Shown: positions 1 through 9,055, counted from the first letter of the stretch. The stretch is DNA of 64,000 nucleotides from Chitinophagaceae bacterium (GCA_016699815.1 CP065012.1:2891001-2955000), one strand, 5' to 3'. Notes: generated from the letters alone by a model not told the origin. Program-made: numbers and translations.

Positions 1-143
1 TTGCACTTTAAACTATTAATCGTTTTTTTTAATAAACTTATTGTTTTCTTTTTAATACGGTGCAAGTTAGTGTGCTTATGCTATAGTTGGTAAAACCATT
101 TTTTTAAAAGGGTATTTTGATTGTTTGATGTGATTTAAACTTG
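1..143. other. Non-coding left edge
   Basis: AT-rich sequence downstream of the thiamine-type receptor gene, which ends at 144. No open frame, tRNA or clear terminator hairpin is visible. Whatever follows the receptor gene on the minus strand lies outside the window, so it cannot be told whether a transporter or thiamine kinase is co-transcribed. Confidence 0.5.
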
Positions 144-2300
144 CTATAATTTAATATTTATACCTGCCATAAAATGAATGGGTGCCATGGGAAAATAATA
201 ATTACTTGTAGAGCGTTCACTATTGTAAATATAGCTAAACGTGTATCCATTGGCCACGTACAAGGTTGAAAATAAATTATAAACCTGCACAAATAATTTT
301 ATTTCTTTTAAATGCGTATTGGTAAAGGTATAAGCTGTGCTAAGCTCCTGTGTATAGTAAGGTTTTATGCTTTTATTCATTTGGGAAGTATTATCTAAAA
401 ACTGGCGGCTGATGAATTTTCCTGAGAGGCCAATTTGCAAATTGCTTACCGGGGCATACTCCAGCGTTGCACTGCTGATGATATTTGGAGAAAAAGAAAT
501 GTTGGTTTGTTTGTAAAAATTTACTGCCTGGTTATTATTGTCGTAGTCATCAATATATTCGGTAAAGTTTTTTATTTTATTTCGGCTTAAAGTAATGTTA
601 CCATTGACCATTAACCATTTTGAAATTTTTGCGGCGGCGGTAATTTCCACACCACTTCGATAACTTTTTGGGATATTGGTACGGGTATATGCGCCTACAT
701 CATTTACTTTACCAGTATGCACCAGTTGGTTTTTATAAAGCATCAGGTAGGCATTAATACCGAGTTGTATCGTTGGGCTTTTATATTCTGACCCAAGTTC
801 AAAGTCGTGCAGGTATTCGGGTTTTGGCGTTTCATTTATACCTGCTTCAAAATCATCCCTGTTGGGCTCTTTGGAGCCATGGGCATAGGAAAAATAGGTT
901 TTGATTTTTCCTTTGCTGTAAGTGATGCCCGCTTTGGGATTTATAAAAAAGTAACGGTTGCTCAAGTTTATCGTTGGGTTATCCCTGAAGCCATTAATGT
1001 GGTACACTACTTTTTTTACCTGCAGGTCGGCAAATAAATGCCAGTTTTTAGAAAAATTTTCGGTCCATTTTACAAAAGATGAAAATTCATTTTTAAAGGC
1101 ATTATTGTTGTACCATTTAAAGTTTGAAGGTATAAAAACCGGTTCTTTGGCCCAGGTAACTTTTCCGTAATGTTTGCCCTTGTATTGATTCCATCCTGCG
1201 CCAATAATTATTTGCCTTTGGGATTTTTCGTATTGAGCAGAAAAAATATTGCCGTAAAAGTAATTGTTGAGCCAGAGTTGCCTCACAATATCAGATGTAT
1301 AAACGGTATCGGCGCCATTAAAATAGTTGGGTAAACCGTAGGCTGATAATTTTTTGCCTGCTTTGTATTGCTCGTAAAAGCCTTTTCCATGTGTTAAAAA
1401 CCCAGTGATGTTGGCTTTCCAAAAAGCTGAAAATTTTTGATTAATAAACAGTTGAAAGTGTTGTTGTAGGTAGTTATCGGTTTCGTTTTGGTAAGGATCC
1501 GGTTTTTTTTCTGTTCCGGAACTATTGTATCTCCTGTTGATATGCAGCAATTCTTCTGATAAGCCATTCCAGGCCTGGTATGTTTTTTCTTTGCCCGAAA
1601 TAAAATTAAAACGAATGGAATTTTTAGGGTTTAAATAAGTAAGGCTTATCATGGCAGAGTGCAGGCGGCTGCTGGCTCTTTCAATATAGCCGTCGCTCTT
1701 TACATGGCTTATTCGGCCATCGGCTGTAAAATGTTTTTTAAATAACCCACTATGCAGCACTAAAGTATTTTTAATGCTGTGGTAACTACCTGCGTTATTG
1801 TTAAACTCCAGGCCGCTTTTGAGTACCGGTTCATTGGTATTAATATTTATGCTTCCCCCAAAAGCCCCGGTACCATTTGCTGATGTGCCTACGCCACGTT
1901 GTATTTGAATTTGCGATGCCGATGAAGCAATATCCGGCATATCTACAAAAAAAGTTCCCTGGCTTTCGGCATCGTTAAAAGGAATGCCGTTGAGGGTTAC
2001 ATTTATCCTTGAAGCATCTGATCCCCGGATGCGGAGGTAAGTATAACCAATGCCATTACCAGCATCGGAACTTACCGTTATCGATGCTGTATGGTTAAAA
2101 ATGAAGGGAAGGTCCATACCCGTATTTTGTTTTTCAATTTCCTGTTTACCCAAATTGGTTTTGGCAATGGGTGTTTTATCCTGTGCCCTTACTGCCGTAA
2201 TTTCTACCGGCTGTAACAAAGTAGTGTCTGCCAACTTTGTGGCCTGTGCATAACAAAAATGTACAGTGCAGCATAAAAGCTGCAATATTAATTTATTCAT
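144..2300 (-). CDS. TonB-dependent outer-membrane receptor, probably for thiamine or a precursor
   Basis: A 718-residue TonB-dependent receptor. It has a signal peptide (about residues 1-19, ending CYAQ), a plug domain at about 45-155 with the motif IRGSD at 91-95 and the stretch GAFGGSININT, then a long beta-barrel running to the C terminus. It lacks the N-terminal carboxypeptidase-like domain of SusC proteins, so it is a small-molecule receptor rather than a SusC. A TPP riboswitch lies about 50 bases before the start codon on the same strand. Thiamine-regulated outer-membrane receptors are an established group in Bacteroidota, so import of thiamine, its phosphates or a pyrimidine/thiazole precursor is the likely role. 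The ligand itself cannot be read from the sequence. Energy would come from TonB/ExbBD encoded elsewhere. Confidence 0.88.
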   Translation of the reverse strand: MNKLILQLLCCTVHFCYAQATKLADTTLLQPVEITAVRAQDKTPIAKTNLGKQEIEKQNTGMDLPFIFNHTASITVSSDAGNGIGYTYLRIRGSDASRINVTLNGIPFNDAESQGTFFVDMPDIASSASQIQIQRGVGTSANGTGAFGGSININTNEPVLKSGLEFNNNAGSYHSIKNTLVLHSGLFKKHFTADGRISHVKSDGYIERASSRLHSAMISLTYLNPKNSIRFNFISGKEKTYQAWNGLSEELLHINRRYNSSGTEKKPDPYQNETDNYLQQHFQLFINQKFSAFWKANITGFLTHGKGFYEQYKAGKKLSAYGLPNYFNGADTVYTSDIVRQLWLNNYFYGNIFSAQYEKSQRQIIIGAGWNQYKGKHYGKVTWAKEPVFIPSNFKWYNNNAFKNEFSSFVKWTENFSKNWHLFADLQVKKVVYHINGFRDNPTINLSNRYFFINPKAGITYSKGKIKTYFSYAHGSKEPNRDDFEAGINETPKPEYLHDFELGSEYKSPTIQLGINAYLMLYKNQLVHTGKVNDVGAYTRTNIPKSYRSGVEITAAAKISKWLMVNGNITLSRNKIKNFTEYIDDYDNNNQAVNFYKQTNISFSPNIISSATLEYAPVSNLQIGLSGKFISRQFLDNTSQMNKSIKPYYTQELSTAYTFTNTHLKEIKLFVQVYNLFSTLYVANGYTFSYIYNSERSTSNYYFPMAPIHFMAGINIKL

Positions 2301-2350
2301 AAAATAAGCGCACTGAAAAACCGTGGAGTAGGCTGAAAATAATAAAACAT

Positions 2351-2422
2351 GCTCCCTTCGCAGGCATTATCCTGTTCAGGTTTACGGGTATATTCTCAGC
2401 CTCAAAAGAAGCACCCCGGCGG
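2351..2422 (-). promoter_or_regulatory. TPP riboswitch (THI element)
   Basis: Read on the minus strand this contains, in order, the conserved THI-box blocks GGGGTGC, GGCTGAGA, ATACCCG, AACCTGAACAGG, ATAATGCC and GCGAAGGGA. These are the two sensor arms that bind the pyrimidine and pyrophosphate of thiamine pyrophosphate. The element ends about 50 bases before the receptor start at 2300. No long U-tract terminator is obvious between them, so control of translation initiation is as likely as transcription termination. Confidence 0.95.
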
Positions 2423-2515
2423 TTCAGTAATTTTTAAAAAAGTAAAATTATATAATTTTATTAAGGAAAGCTGTAACTATTTTTTCTCATTTTCGTATCA
2501 TATTAAAGTATAGCC

Positions 2516-3235
2516 ATGAAAAAATTATTTTTTGCCATTTTTCTGTTATTTTCTATCAGCAGTTTTGCACAAAACGAGGTAATTCTGCATGATGCCGGTG
2601 CAAGGCAGGTGCCACTAAACGGCCCGTTTAATGCTGTTTCTGTAGCTACTGGTATTGAATTAATACTGGTGCAAAGCAATGATAATAAGCTGGCAATAAG
2701 CGTAACGGATGAAAAATACCTCAAACACCTGGTTACTAAAGTGGAAAACGGGGAACTTAAAATTTATTACGATTATAAAAACCTGGATGGCATTTTTGGC
2801 AAAAACAACAGGGTAAAAGCCTATGTTTCAGTTGCCTCCTTAAAAAGGTTGAAGGGATCAAGCGGTGCCAGGATTTTTATGGTGAACGTATTTAATGAAG
2901 AAAGCCTGTTTATTGATTTATCCAGCGGCGCTAAAATGGAAGCCAAGTTAAAAGTAAGTAATTTAGCTATTGATGTGAGCAGCGGAGCCAAGCTGGAAAT
3001 TAATGGTAAATCCGGAATGGCGGATTTAAGCGCCTCCAGCGGAGCAAAAATTGATGGCAGCGATTTAACAGTAAATGATTGCAAAGCAAAAGCAAGTAGT
3101 GGCGGCAAAATTTCAATTGCTGTAGAAAAATCACTTGATGGTAAAGCAAGCAGTGGCGGTAAAATTGAATACAATGGTGGCGCCACACAAATAAATGCCG
3201 AAACCAGCAGCGGTGGTAAAGTTGAAAAAAGCTAA
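2516..3235 (+). CDS. Exported head GIN-domain protein, copy 1
   Basis: A 239-residue protein with a clear signal peptide (about 1-19, ending SSFAQ) followed by a domain of the head GIN / DUF2807 type. The second half repeats short SSGAK and SSGGK motifs about every 17-25 residues, as expected for turns of a beta-helix. The family is common in Bacteroidota and is described as a putative adhesin, but its biochemical role is unknown. It lies 17 bases upstream of a paralogue with the same architecture, so the two are probably co-transcribed and derive from a tandem duplication. No T9SS sorting domain or lipobox is present; a periplasmic or loosely surface-associated location is an inference. Confidence 0.85.
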   Translation: MKKLFFAIFLLFSISSFAQNEVILHDAGARQVPLNGPFNAVSVATGIELILVQSNDNKLAISVTDEKYLKHLVTKVENGELKIYYDYKNLDGIFGKNNRVKAYVSVASLKRLKGSSGARIFMVNVFNEESLFIDLSSGAKMEAKLKVSNLAIDVSSGAKLEINGKSGMADLSASSGAKIDGSDLTVNDCKAKASSGGKISIAVEKSLDGKASSGGKIEYNGGATQINAETSSGGKVEKS

Positions 3236-3252
3236 TCCATAATAACTAAAGC

Positions 3253-3975
3253 ATGAACAAATTATATTGTTTTTCTATCTTATTTCTACTGAGTTTAAGT
3301 GCATTTGGCCAAAAACAGTTTGTAGTAGATGCAAATGCTTCAATGCGGCAAGTTGATGGAAGTTTTTCAAAAATTAAAATTTCAGGTCCTTTAAAAGTGT
3401 ATTTAAGTCAGGCAAATGATGAATCAATTGCCATTAGTGCAAGTGAAGAAAAATTTAAGATAATAATTAAAACTATTGTGAAAAACAACACATTGCATAT
3501 TTATTTAGAAGGAGATAATAAGCTATGGCGTAAAAATATAAACCCTAAAGTATATGTATCTTTTAAGCAGTTGACCAATCTTGAAATTTCCGGAGCATCA
3601 TCGGTAATGAATGTGGGGAGCATAAAAGGCAATGAATTATCAGTAGATATTTCCGGTGCCTGTAAATTGGCTGCTAATATTGATGTGCAGGAGTTGCACT
3701 TTGAAATTTCCGGGGCCAGCAATGCAATAATTTCGGGCAGTACCAATAAATTACTTCTCGATTGCAGCGGCGCAAGTGATTTCTCTTCTTTTGATTTGCA
3801 GGCAAATAATGCTCAAATTGATGTTTCGGGCGCATCCGATGTTGATATAAGTGTGTCCCAATCCATCCATGCAAATGCATCCGGCGCAAGCCGGCTTTAT
3901 TATAAAGGCAACCCATCCGAAACTGAATTTAAAGATAGCGGCGCCAGTAATATTTCAGCTCAAAACAGGAGATAG
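3253..3975 (+). CDS. Exported head GIN-domain protein, copy 2
   Basis: A 240-residue paralogue of the preceding gene. The signal peptide ends near residue 19 (LSAFGQ) and the same GIN/DUF2807 fold follows. Here the repeated motif is SGAS or SGAC (for example EISGAS, DISGA, DCSGAS, DVSGAS) instead of SSGAK/SSGGK. The repeats occupy about residues 110-230, consistent with a stack of beta-helix rungs presenting small residues. A hairpin terminator follows at 4011-4035. The function is unknown; the two genes probably form a small operon. Confidence 0.85.
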   Translation: MNKLYCFSILFLLSLSAFGQKQFVVDANASMRQVDGSFSKIKISGPLKVYLSQANDESIAISASEEKFKIIIKTIVKNNTLHIYLEGDNKLWRKNINPKVYVSFKQLTNLEISGASSVMNVGSIKGNELSVDISGACKLAANIDVQELHFEISGASNAIISGSTNKLLLDCSGASDFSSFDLQANNAQIDVSGASDVDISVSQSIHANASGASRLYYKGNPSETEFKDSGASNISAQNRR

Positions 3976-4010
3976 GATGATTTAGTTAGTTTACAATGTA
4001 TTTAAATAGA

Positions 4011-4035
4011 AAAAACCCGGGAAATGCCGGGTTTT
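4011..4035. terminator. Bidirectional hairpin terminator
   Basis: The inverted repeat AAAACCCGG / CCGGGTTTT with loop GAAATG has A-rich and T-rich flanks. It sits between the 3' end of the GIN gene pair (plus) and the 3' end of the initiator tRNA (minus), so it can serve both transcripts. Confidence 0.75.
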
Positions 4036-4041
4036 ATAATG

Positions 4042-4113
<72 letters not shown>

Positions 4114-4329
4114 GTGCAAAGATAGCTGTTTGAACCTCTGCCTCCAAATAATGTTATTTAAATAAATGAAAATGAAGAACATTTAGAAAAAAATTTTCGA
4201 AACAGCATAACCATTTTTTTTAGGAATAAGTAATTGTGAGTATGTTAATAAATATCTTTAATGTTTAATGTAATAGTATTGAAAATTTGTGTTTTCTTTG
4301 GGTATTAATTAACTACAAAACAATAAGTA
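4114..4329. other. AT-rich intergenic region
   Basis: It should carry the promoter of the tRNA (minus) and of the small lipoprotein gene (plus). No convincing TAnnTTTG element was found for either, and no open frame is seen. Confidence 0.4.
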
Positions 4330-4761
4330 ATGAAAAAATTAATTCTTGCTCTTTTTGCCGGTATGTTTTTACTTGCAGGCACAAGTTGTAAAAAGGATGA
4401 TAAAAATTGCGATGTAACGGTAGCCAATATTTCCGGTACTTACAAAATTCTTAAGGTAATGTACAAGCTGAATGCTGGAACACCGGAAACAGATTATACC
4501 AGTACTATATTTGAAAGTTGCCATTTAGATGATTTGCATGTTTTAAATGCCAACGGTACTTATTCATATCAGCTTGCAGGTGTAGACTGCGCTCCTCCGG
4601 AAACCCCATATTCCGACACCTGGTCACTTTCAGGTAGCACTATAACAATAGAAGGTGAATCTGCTACAATTTCATCTTTTGATTGCAGTACATTAAATAT
4701 TGTATTTGCCGACTATAATGTGGCAGGTGATAAAGCAACCTTTACGCTTAAAAAACAGTAA
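4330..4761 (+). CDS. Small lipocalin-like lipoprotein
   Basis: A 143-residue protein with a lipoprotein signal: a hydrophobic stretch followed by LAGTSC, with the acylated cysteine at about residue 20 and a charged KKDDK segment after it. The mature part begins ISGTYKILKV and ends with alternating short strands, resembling the lipocalin-like domain common in Bacteroidota lipoproteins. It contains several further cysteines that could form disulfides in the periplasm. No catalytic residues can be assigned and the ligand is unknown. It is a single gene; a strong terminator follows 25 bases after the stop codon. Confidence 0.7.
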   Translation: MKKLILALFAGMFLLAGTSCKKDDKNCDVTVANISGTYKILKVMYKLNAGTPETDYTSTIFESCHLDDLHVLNANGTYSYQLAGVDCAPPETPYSDTWSLSGSTITIEGESATISSFDCSTLNIVFADYNVAGDKATFTLKKQ

Positions 4762-4779
4762 TAGCTGGTTATAAATAAC

Positions 4780-4787
4780 TAATTTTG
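4780..4787 (+). promoter_or_regulatory. Candidate -7 element for era
   Basis: TAATTTTG matches the Bacteroidota TAnnTTTG consensus. Transcription would begin a few bases downstream, inside the left arm of the terminator hairpin at 4787-4809, giving era a leader of roughly 20-25 bases. No good -33 TTG is present at the usual spacing, which lowers confidence. Confidence 0.4.
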
Positions 4788-4815
4788 CCCCGCTTTAAAC
4801 AAGCGGGGCATTTTT
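4787..4815 (+). terminator. Terminator abutting the era start codon
   Basis: A nine-base-pair G+C-rich stem (GCCCCGCTT / AAGCGGGGC, loop TAAAC) is followed by ATTTTT and then directly by the ATG of era. It should end transcripts of the upstream lipoprotein gene. Its position, six bases before a start codon, is unusual. Confidence 0.75.
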
Positions 4816-5685
4816 ATGAAAGCAGGATTTGTAAATATTTTTGGTAAACCCAATGCAGGCAAAAGTACTTTGCTCAATGCGCTTATTGGCGAAAAAATGG
4901 CCATTGTATCGCATAAGGTACAAACCACACGCCACCGTATTAAAGCCATTTTAAACGAAAAAGGATATCAAATTATTTTTTCGGATACACCGGGTATTAT
5001 TGACCCCAGGTATAAGCTACACGAAAAAATGATGCATGCGGTAAAAAGCAGCCTTGAAGATGCCGATATAGCTTTGCTTATAGCCGATGCTACCGAAGAT
5101 GTAATGGAAAGCCACGAAATATTTTCACAACTCAGGCTCAAAGTGCCTGCATTTGTAGTGCTCAACAAAACAGATGCTTTAAAAGATGCCTCTGAACTAA
5201 ACGAAAAGGAAGCTTTTTTTAAACAACAGGCATACTGTAAAGAAATCATCAATATTTCTGCACTAAAGAAAAAGGGCATAAAAGAATTGCTGGATAAAAT
5301 TCTGGCTTACCTGCCCGAAGCCGAACCGTTTTATGAAGGCGATGATTTAAGCGATTTACCTACAAAATTTTTTGTGGGAGAATTAATAAGAGAAAAAATA
5401 TTTGCACTATACGACCAGGAAATACCCTATCATGCAACTGTGCTGGTGCAGGAGTTTAAAGAAAAATCAACTTTAATAAAAATTATTGCCGATATTATAG
5501 TACAAAGAGAAACACAAAAAGGCATTATTCTCGGCCAGGGCGGCGCCATGATAAAAAAGTTGGGTACTTTGGCCAGGAAAGACATAGAAGAATTTTTGGG
5601 CCAAAAGGTTTTTCTGGAACTGTATGTAAAAGTACGTCCAAAATGGCGTGACAGTGATATTTTCTTAAAAGAATACGGATACTAA
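4816..5685 (+). CDS. era: GTPase Era
   Basis: An essential GTPase that binds the 3' end of 16S rRNA and assists 30S subunit maturation. The 289 residues hold a G domain with GKPNAGKST (10-18), DTPG (57-60) and NKTD (117-120), and a C-terminal KH RNA-binding domain (about 205-289) with the conserved GQGGAMIKK loop. The length is normal. The start is supported by alignment of KAGFVNIFGKPNAGKS with the family N terminus. It lies 68 bases upstream of der, another ribosome-assembly GTPase, a common pairing in this phylum. Confidence 0.97.
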   Translation: MKAGFVNIFGKPNAGKSTLLNALIGEKMAIVSHKVQTTRHRIKAILNEKGYQIIFSDTPGIIDPRYKLHEKMMHAVKSSLEDADIALLIADATEDVMESHEIFSQLRLKVPAFVVLNKTDALKDASELNEKEAFFKQQAYCKEIINISALKKKGIKELLDKILAYLPEAEPFYEGDDLSDLPTKFFVGELIREKIFALYDQEIPYHATVLVQEFKEKSTLIKIIADIIVQRETQKGIILGQGGAMIKKLGTLARKDIEEFLGQKVFLELYVKVRPKWRDSDIFLKEYGY

Positions 5686-5716
5686 GTTTATTAAAAATTA
5701 AAGTTAGGAACTAAAA

Positions 5717-5744
5717 TTTTCAACTTTCAATTTTCAACTTTCAA
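5717..5744. repeat. Perfect 14-bp tandem duplication in the era-der spacer
   Basis: Two adjacent copies of TTTTCAACTTTCAA (5717-5730 and 5731-5744), ending ten bases before the der start. The core CAACTTTCAA recurs as a run on the other strand inside the kmo coding sequence near 60852-60880. Confidence 0.85.
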
Positions 5745-5753
5745 TAAAATAAA

Positions 5754-7076
5754 ATGAGTTTTACAGTAGCCATAACCGGAAGGCCAAATGTGGGAAAGAG
5801 TACCTTATTTAACCGTTTGCTGGAGCAGCGCAAAGCCATTATTGACGATGTAAGCGGCGTAACCCGGGACAGGCAGTATGGCGTAGCCGATTGGAATGGC
5901 AAAAAATTTAACGTAATAGATACCGGCGGTTTTGTAAGTGGTAGCAATGATGTTTTTGAAAAAGAAATACGCAAGCAGGTGCTTATTGCCATTGAAGAAG
6001 CCAATGCCATTATTTTTATGGTAGATACTACAACCGGCATTACCAACCTCGATGAAAGCATGGCCGATTTATTGCGCAAAAGCAATAAACCCGTTTTTCT
6101 TGTTGTTAATAAAGTAGATAACCATAGCCGCTTACTTGAGGCAAGCGAATTTTACAGCCTGGGTTTTGACCATATCTTTTTTCTTTCTTCCATTACCGGC
6201 AGTGGCACCGGTGAGTTGCTCGATGCTATAACCGCTTTAATTGAAAATAAAAGTGAGGATGATGAACTAAAAGACCCAGAGGAAACAGCATTGCCCAAAT
6301 TTGCCATCATTGGCCAGCCCAATGTAGGCAAATCATCTTTGCTCAATGCACTAATAGGGCAGGAGCGCAGCATAGTAAGCACTATTGCAGGCACCACAAG
6401 AGATACAATTCATACGCATTACAATTTGTTCAACAAGGAGTTTATTTTAATTGACACTGCAGGTATACGTAAAAAAGCAAAAGTGCACGAAGACCTGGAA
6501 TTTTACTCCGTAATCCGTGCCATTAAAGCCATGGATGAAGCAGATGTGTGTTTACTGGTTTTAGATGCGGAGAAAGGCATTACGGCACAGGACCTGGCCA
6601 TTTTTTCTTTGGCTGTAAAAAAGGGAAAAGGAATAGTTGTGCTGGTAAATAAATGGGATAAAATGGAAAAAGAAACCAACACAGCCAAAGAGTATGAGAA
6701 AATATTAAAGCAAAAATTAGCGCCTTTTACCGATGTGCCGGTTTTGTTTATTTCGGCCACAGAAAAGCAACGTATTTTTAAAAGCATTGAAGCCGGCCTG
6801 CAGGTTTTTGAAAACAGGGAACGCAAAATTCCGGGAGCACAATTAAATGAAGTAATGCTAAAAGCCATTGAAGGTTACCATCCACCGGTGGTAAGAGGCA
6901 ATGCCATTAAAATAAAATATGTGAGCCAGTTGCCTACGCATACACCCAGCTTTGCCTTTTTTTGTAATTATCCCGATGATATTAAAACGCCTTACCGTAA
7001 TTACCTGGAAAATAAAATAAGGGAAAAATTTAATTTTAACGGTGTGCCGATCCGCATCTTTTTCAGGAAAAAATAA
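5754..7076 (+). CDS. der: Ribosome biogenesis GTPase Der
   Basis: An essential double-GTPase required for 50S subunit assembly. The first G domain carries GRPNVGKST (9-17) and DTGG; the second starts near residue 180 with GQPNVGKSS, then DTAG and NKWD. A C-terminal KH-like domain covers about residues 355-440. The 440-residue length is typical. It follows era on the same strand with a 68-base spacer that holds a small tandem repeat. The gene ends 18 bases from the convergent protease gene with no clear hairpin between them. Confidence 0.97.
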   Translation: MSFTVAITGRPNVGKSTLFNRLLEQRKAIIDDVSGVTRDRQYGVADWNGKKFNVIDTGGFVSGSNDVFEKEIRKQVLIAIEEANAIIFMVDTTTGITNLDESMADLLRKSNKPVFLVVNKVDNHSRLLEASEFYSLGFDHIFFLSSITGSGTGELLDAITALIENKSEDDELKDPEETALPKFAIIGQPNVGKSSLLNALIGQERSIVSTIAGTTRDTIHTHYNLFNKEFILIDTAGIRKKAKVHEDLEFYSVIRAIKAMDEADVCLLVLDAEKGITAQDLAIFSLAVKKGKGIVVLVNKWDKMEKETNTAKEYEKILKQKLAPFTDVPVLFISATEKQRIFKSIEAGLQVFENRERKIPGAQLNEVMLKAIEGYHPPVVRGNAIKIKYVSQLPTHTPSFAFFCNYPDDIKTPYRNYLENKIREKFNFNGVPIRIFFRKK

Positions 7077-7093
7077 GTTGAGCCACCCTTTAA

Positions 7094-9055
7094 TTAATAC
7101 AAAATCTTTTTAGAAAGTATTTTTTTATCGTTTTTAAATACGCTAACAAAATAAATTCCCCTGCTCAGCCTGTTGAAGGGTATGTTGTATTCCATAAATG
7201 TATTGGCTGCCTGGGATACGGTTTGGGTATAAACATTTTGGCCGGCGCTGTTGTGCAATACAAATTGGAGCTTTGCCGCATTTAACTGCGTTACTTTAAT
7301 ACTTAAATCCGTTGCTACAGGATTGGGGCCCACAACAATACTGTTGCCGTTAATATTGCATGGAGGAATAGTTACCGCAACAGAATCTAAATAAAAACTG
7401 GTGTCGGCATCTACCGCCAGTTTAAATCTGTACCAAACAATACCTTCGGCCTGTCCCTGCAAATTATCGTTGATAGCAATAGTTTTTAATGAAAAATTCC
7501 CGGCTTGGGGCAGGCTGTCTATTGTGGTATAAACCGTTTCGTTATTTAGCCTTCTTTGTGCAACAATAGAAATATAGTTGCAGGTTTTTACCTTTAACTC
7601 AATTGAGGTTCCGCAATTAGTTACCATTGCGTTTTGGGTATAAAGTTTCTTAATTAGGAGTGCAAATGCTTTTTTTACATCGGGTATACCGTAGCCAACC
7701 CTGTCATCTGCTGTAGTATATTTAGATGCAGATTTTTGCAACGCATCAATTATTGCCATATTGTTTACTTCGGGAAAAGCCTGCCATAAGCATGTGGAAA
7801 CACCTGCCATATTGGGGCAGGCAAATGAAGTGCCATTACCAAACTGCGGTGCACCATTACTGGTATTGGCAACAACAGCCATCCATCCAACGGCAGCAAC
7901 ACCGGGTTTTATTTGCCCATCGCTGCTTGGGCCATAGCTGCTAAAGCTTGCGGCATCACCGTTTGCATTTACAGCGCCCACAGCAAGTACACTGTCTGCA
8001 TCCGAAGGAGTAATAAGATAATGCCAGCTGTTCGTGCCTTCGTTACCGGCAGCTACTACACAAAGCATCCCTTTTTTTGCAGCAATATCTGCAGCTTTTG
8101 CACTAATGGTTGTATTGCCATCCATATCATTGTATGTGTAGTTTAACGATGCATCATCAAAACTGTAATAACCCAGGGAAGTAGAAGTAACATCTACACC
8201 AAGGCTGTCGGCATACTCCGCAGCAGCAGCCCAGTTTTGCTCTTCAATAGGATATTCACTGGCAACATCTTCTGTACGGAACAAATAAAAATTTGCTTTA
8301 GGCGCCTGGCCTACAAAACTCCCCGGCATATTGGCTGCAATAGTGCTAAGGCATTGCATTCCGTGGTAGTAATCTTCATTTACGCTGGCTTCATTGGCTA
8401 CAAAATCCCAGGTACCCAATATTTGGTTGTTTAAACGTATGCTGTCAAAGGTGGGCAAAGTTTGGTAATGAAAAAAACCGGCATCCATCATAGCCAGTTG
8501 CATTCCCTGACCGCTAAAGCCCATGTTATGTAAAAAATGATTATTGTGAATGGTAACTTGTGGGCCGCTTAATCCATAATCGTAAATACCGTTTAATGAT
8601 GAGGTTGGTACATTGTCACCTGTGCTAATTAATTTTCCGGTATTATTTTCTAAGAAAAATTTGTCATTTTCTGTCGGTTCGTTTGCCGTAGAGAAAGAAG
8701 CAATTGCAGTAACACTCATTACAAAAGGGTATGCATTAATTTTTGCAAGAGCAACGGCATCGCTGGTTTTAATAGCTACCTGGTTCAGCCATTTGCTGGT
8801 ATTAATTATGGTTACTGATCCTGCATTGCGAATACTGTCAATATACCTGCCGGTTACAGGCAGGTCAAGGCTGTCAATAGCTATATTGTAACGATTCCGG
8901 CGGTCAATTGCCCGTTGGCTCAAATAGGCTATAGGGTTAGCCAAAGTATATTCATTAAATGCTTTATTTTTGAGGCTAACGATGTACCGGGTGAGTTGTG
9001 CATTTGCCGGGTTAAAAAAAATGAGCAGTAAAGCAGTTATAACTATTTTAGGCAT
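7094..9055 (-). CDS. T9SS-exported subtilisin-like serine protease (S8)
   Basis: A 653-residue secreted subtilase. A signal peptide (1-19, ending NANAQ) is followed by a prodomain-like region. The S8 catalytic domain has Asp191 (MMDAG), His231 (YHGMQ), oxyanion Asn338 (AAGN) and Ser410 (GNGTSFACP). After a linker of beta-rich sequence, the last 80 residues form a type A T9SS sorting domain: GPNPV, then RLSRGIYFVSV, ending in a basic SKKILY tail. It is therefore expected to be exported across the outer membrane and attached or released, and to degrade extracellular protein. It has its own well-formed promoter at 9078-9107. The substrate is unknown. Confidence 0.93.
   Translation of the reverse strand: MPKIVITALLLIFFNPANAQLTRYIVSLKNKAFNEYTLANPIAYLSQRAIDRRNRYNIAIDSLDLPVTGRYIDSIRNAGSVTIINTSKWLNQVAIKTSDAVALAKINAYPFVMSVTAIASFSTANEPTENDKFFLENNTGKLISTGDNVPTSSLNGIYDYGLSGPQVTIHNNHFLHNMGFSGQGMQLAMMDAGFFHYQTLPTFDSIRLNNQILGTWDFVANEASVNEDYYHGMQCLSTIAANMPGSFVGQAPKANFYLFRTEDVASEYPIEEQNWAAAAEYADSLGVDVTSTSLGYYSFDDASLNYTYNDMDGNTTISAKAADIAAKKGMLCVVAAGNEGTNSWHYLITPSDADSVLAVGAVNANGDAASFSSYGPSSDGQIKPGVAAVGWMAVVANTSNGAPQFGNGTSFACPNMAGVSTCLWQAFPEVNNMAIIDALQKSASKYTTADDRVGYGIPDVKKAFALLIKKLYTQNAMVTNCGTSIELKVKTCNYISIVAQRRLNNETVYTTIDSLPQAGNFSLKTIAINDNLQGQAEGIVWYRFKLAVDADTSFYLDSVAVTIPPCNINGNSIVVGPNPVATDLSIKVTQLNAAKLQFVLHNSAGQNVYTQTVSQAANTFMEYNIPFNRLSRGIYFVSVFKNDKKILSKKILY

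Noticed and set aside
807..2253. Plus-strand open frames within the receptor gene
   Set aside because: They are shadows of the 718-residue TonB-dependent receptor on the minus strand and have no family resemblance.
2850..3240. Repeated short motifs in the GIN genes as a possible CRISPR or tandem DNA array
   Set aside because: The repeats are at protein level, vary at the DNA level and lie in frame inside coding sequence; there are no regular spacers.
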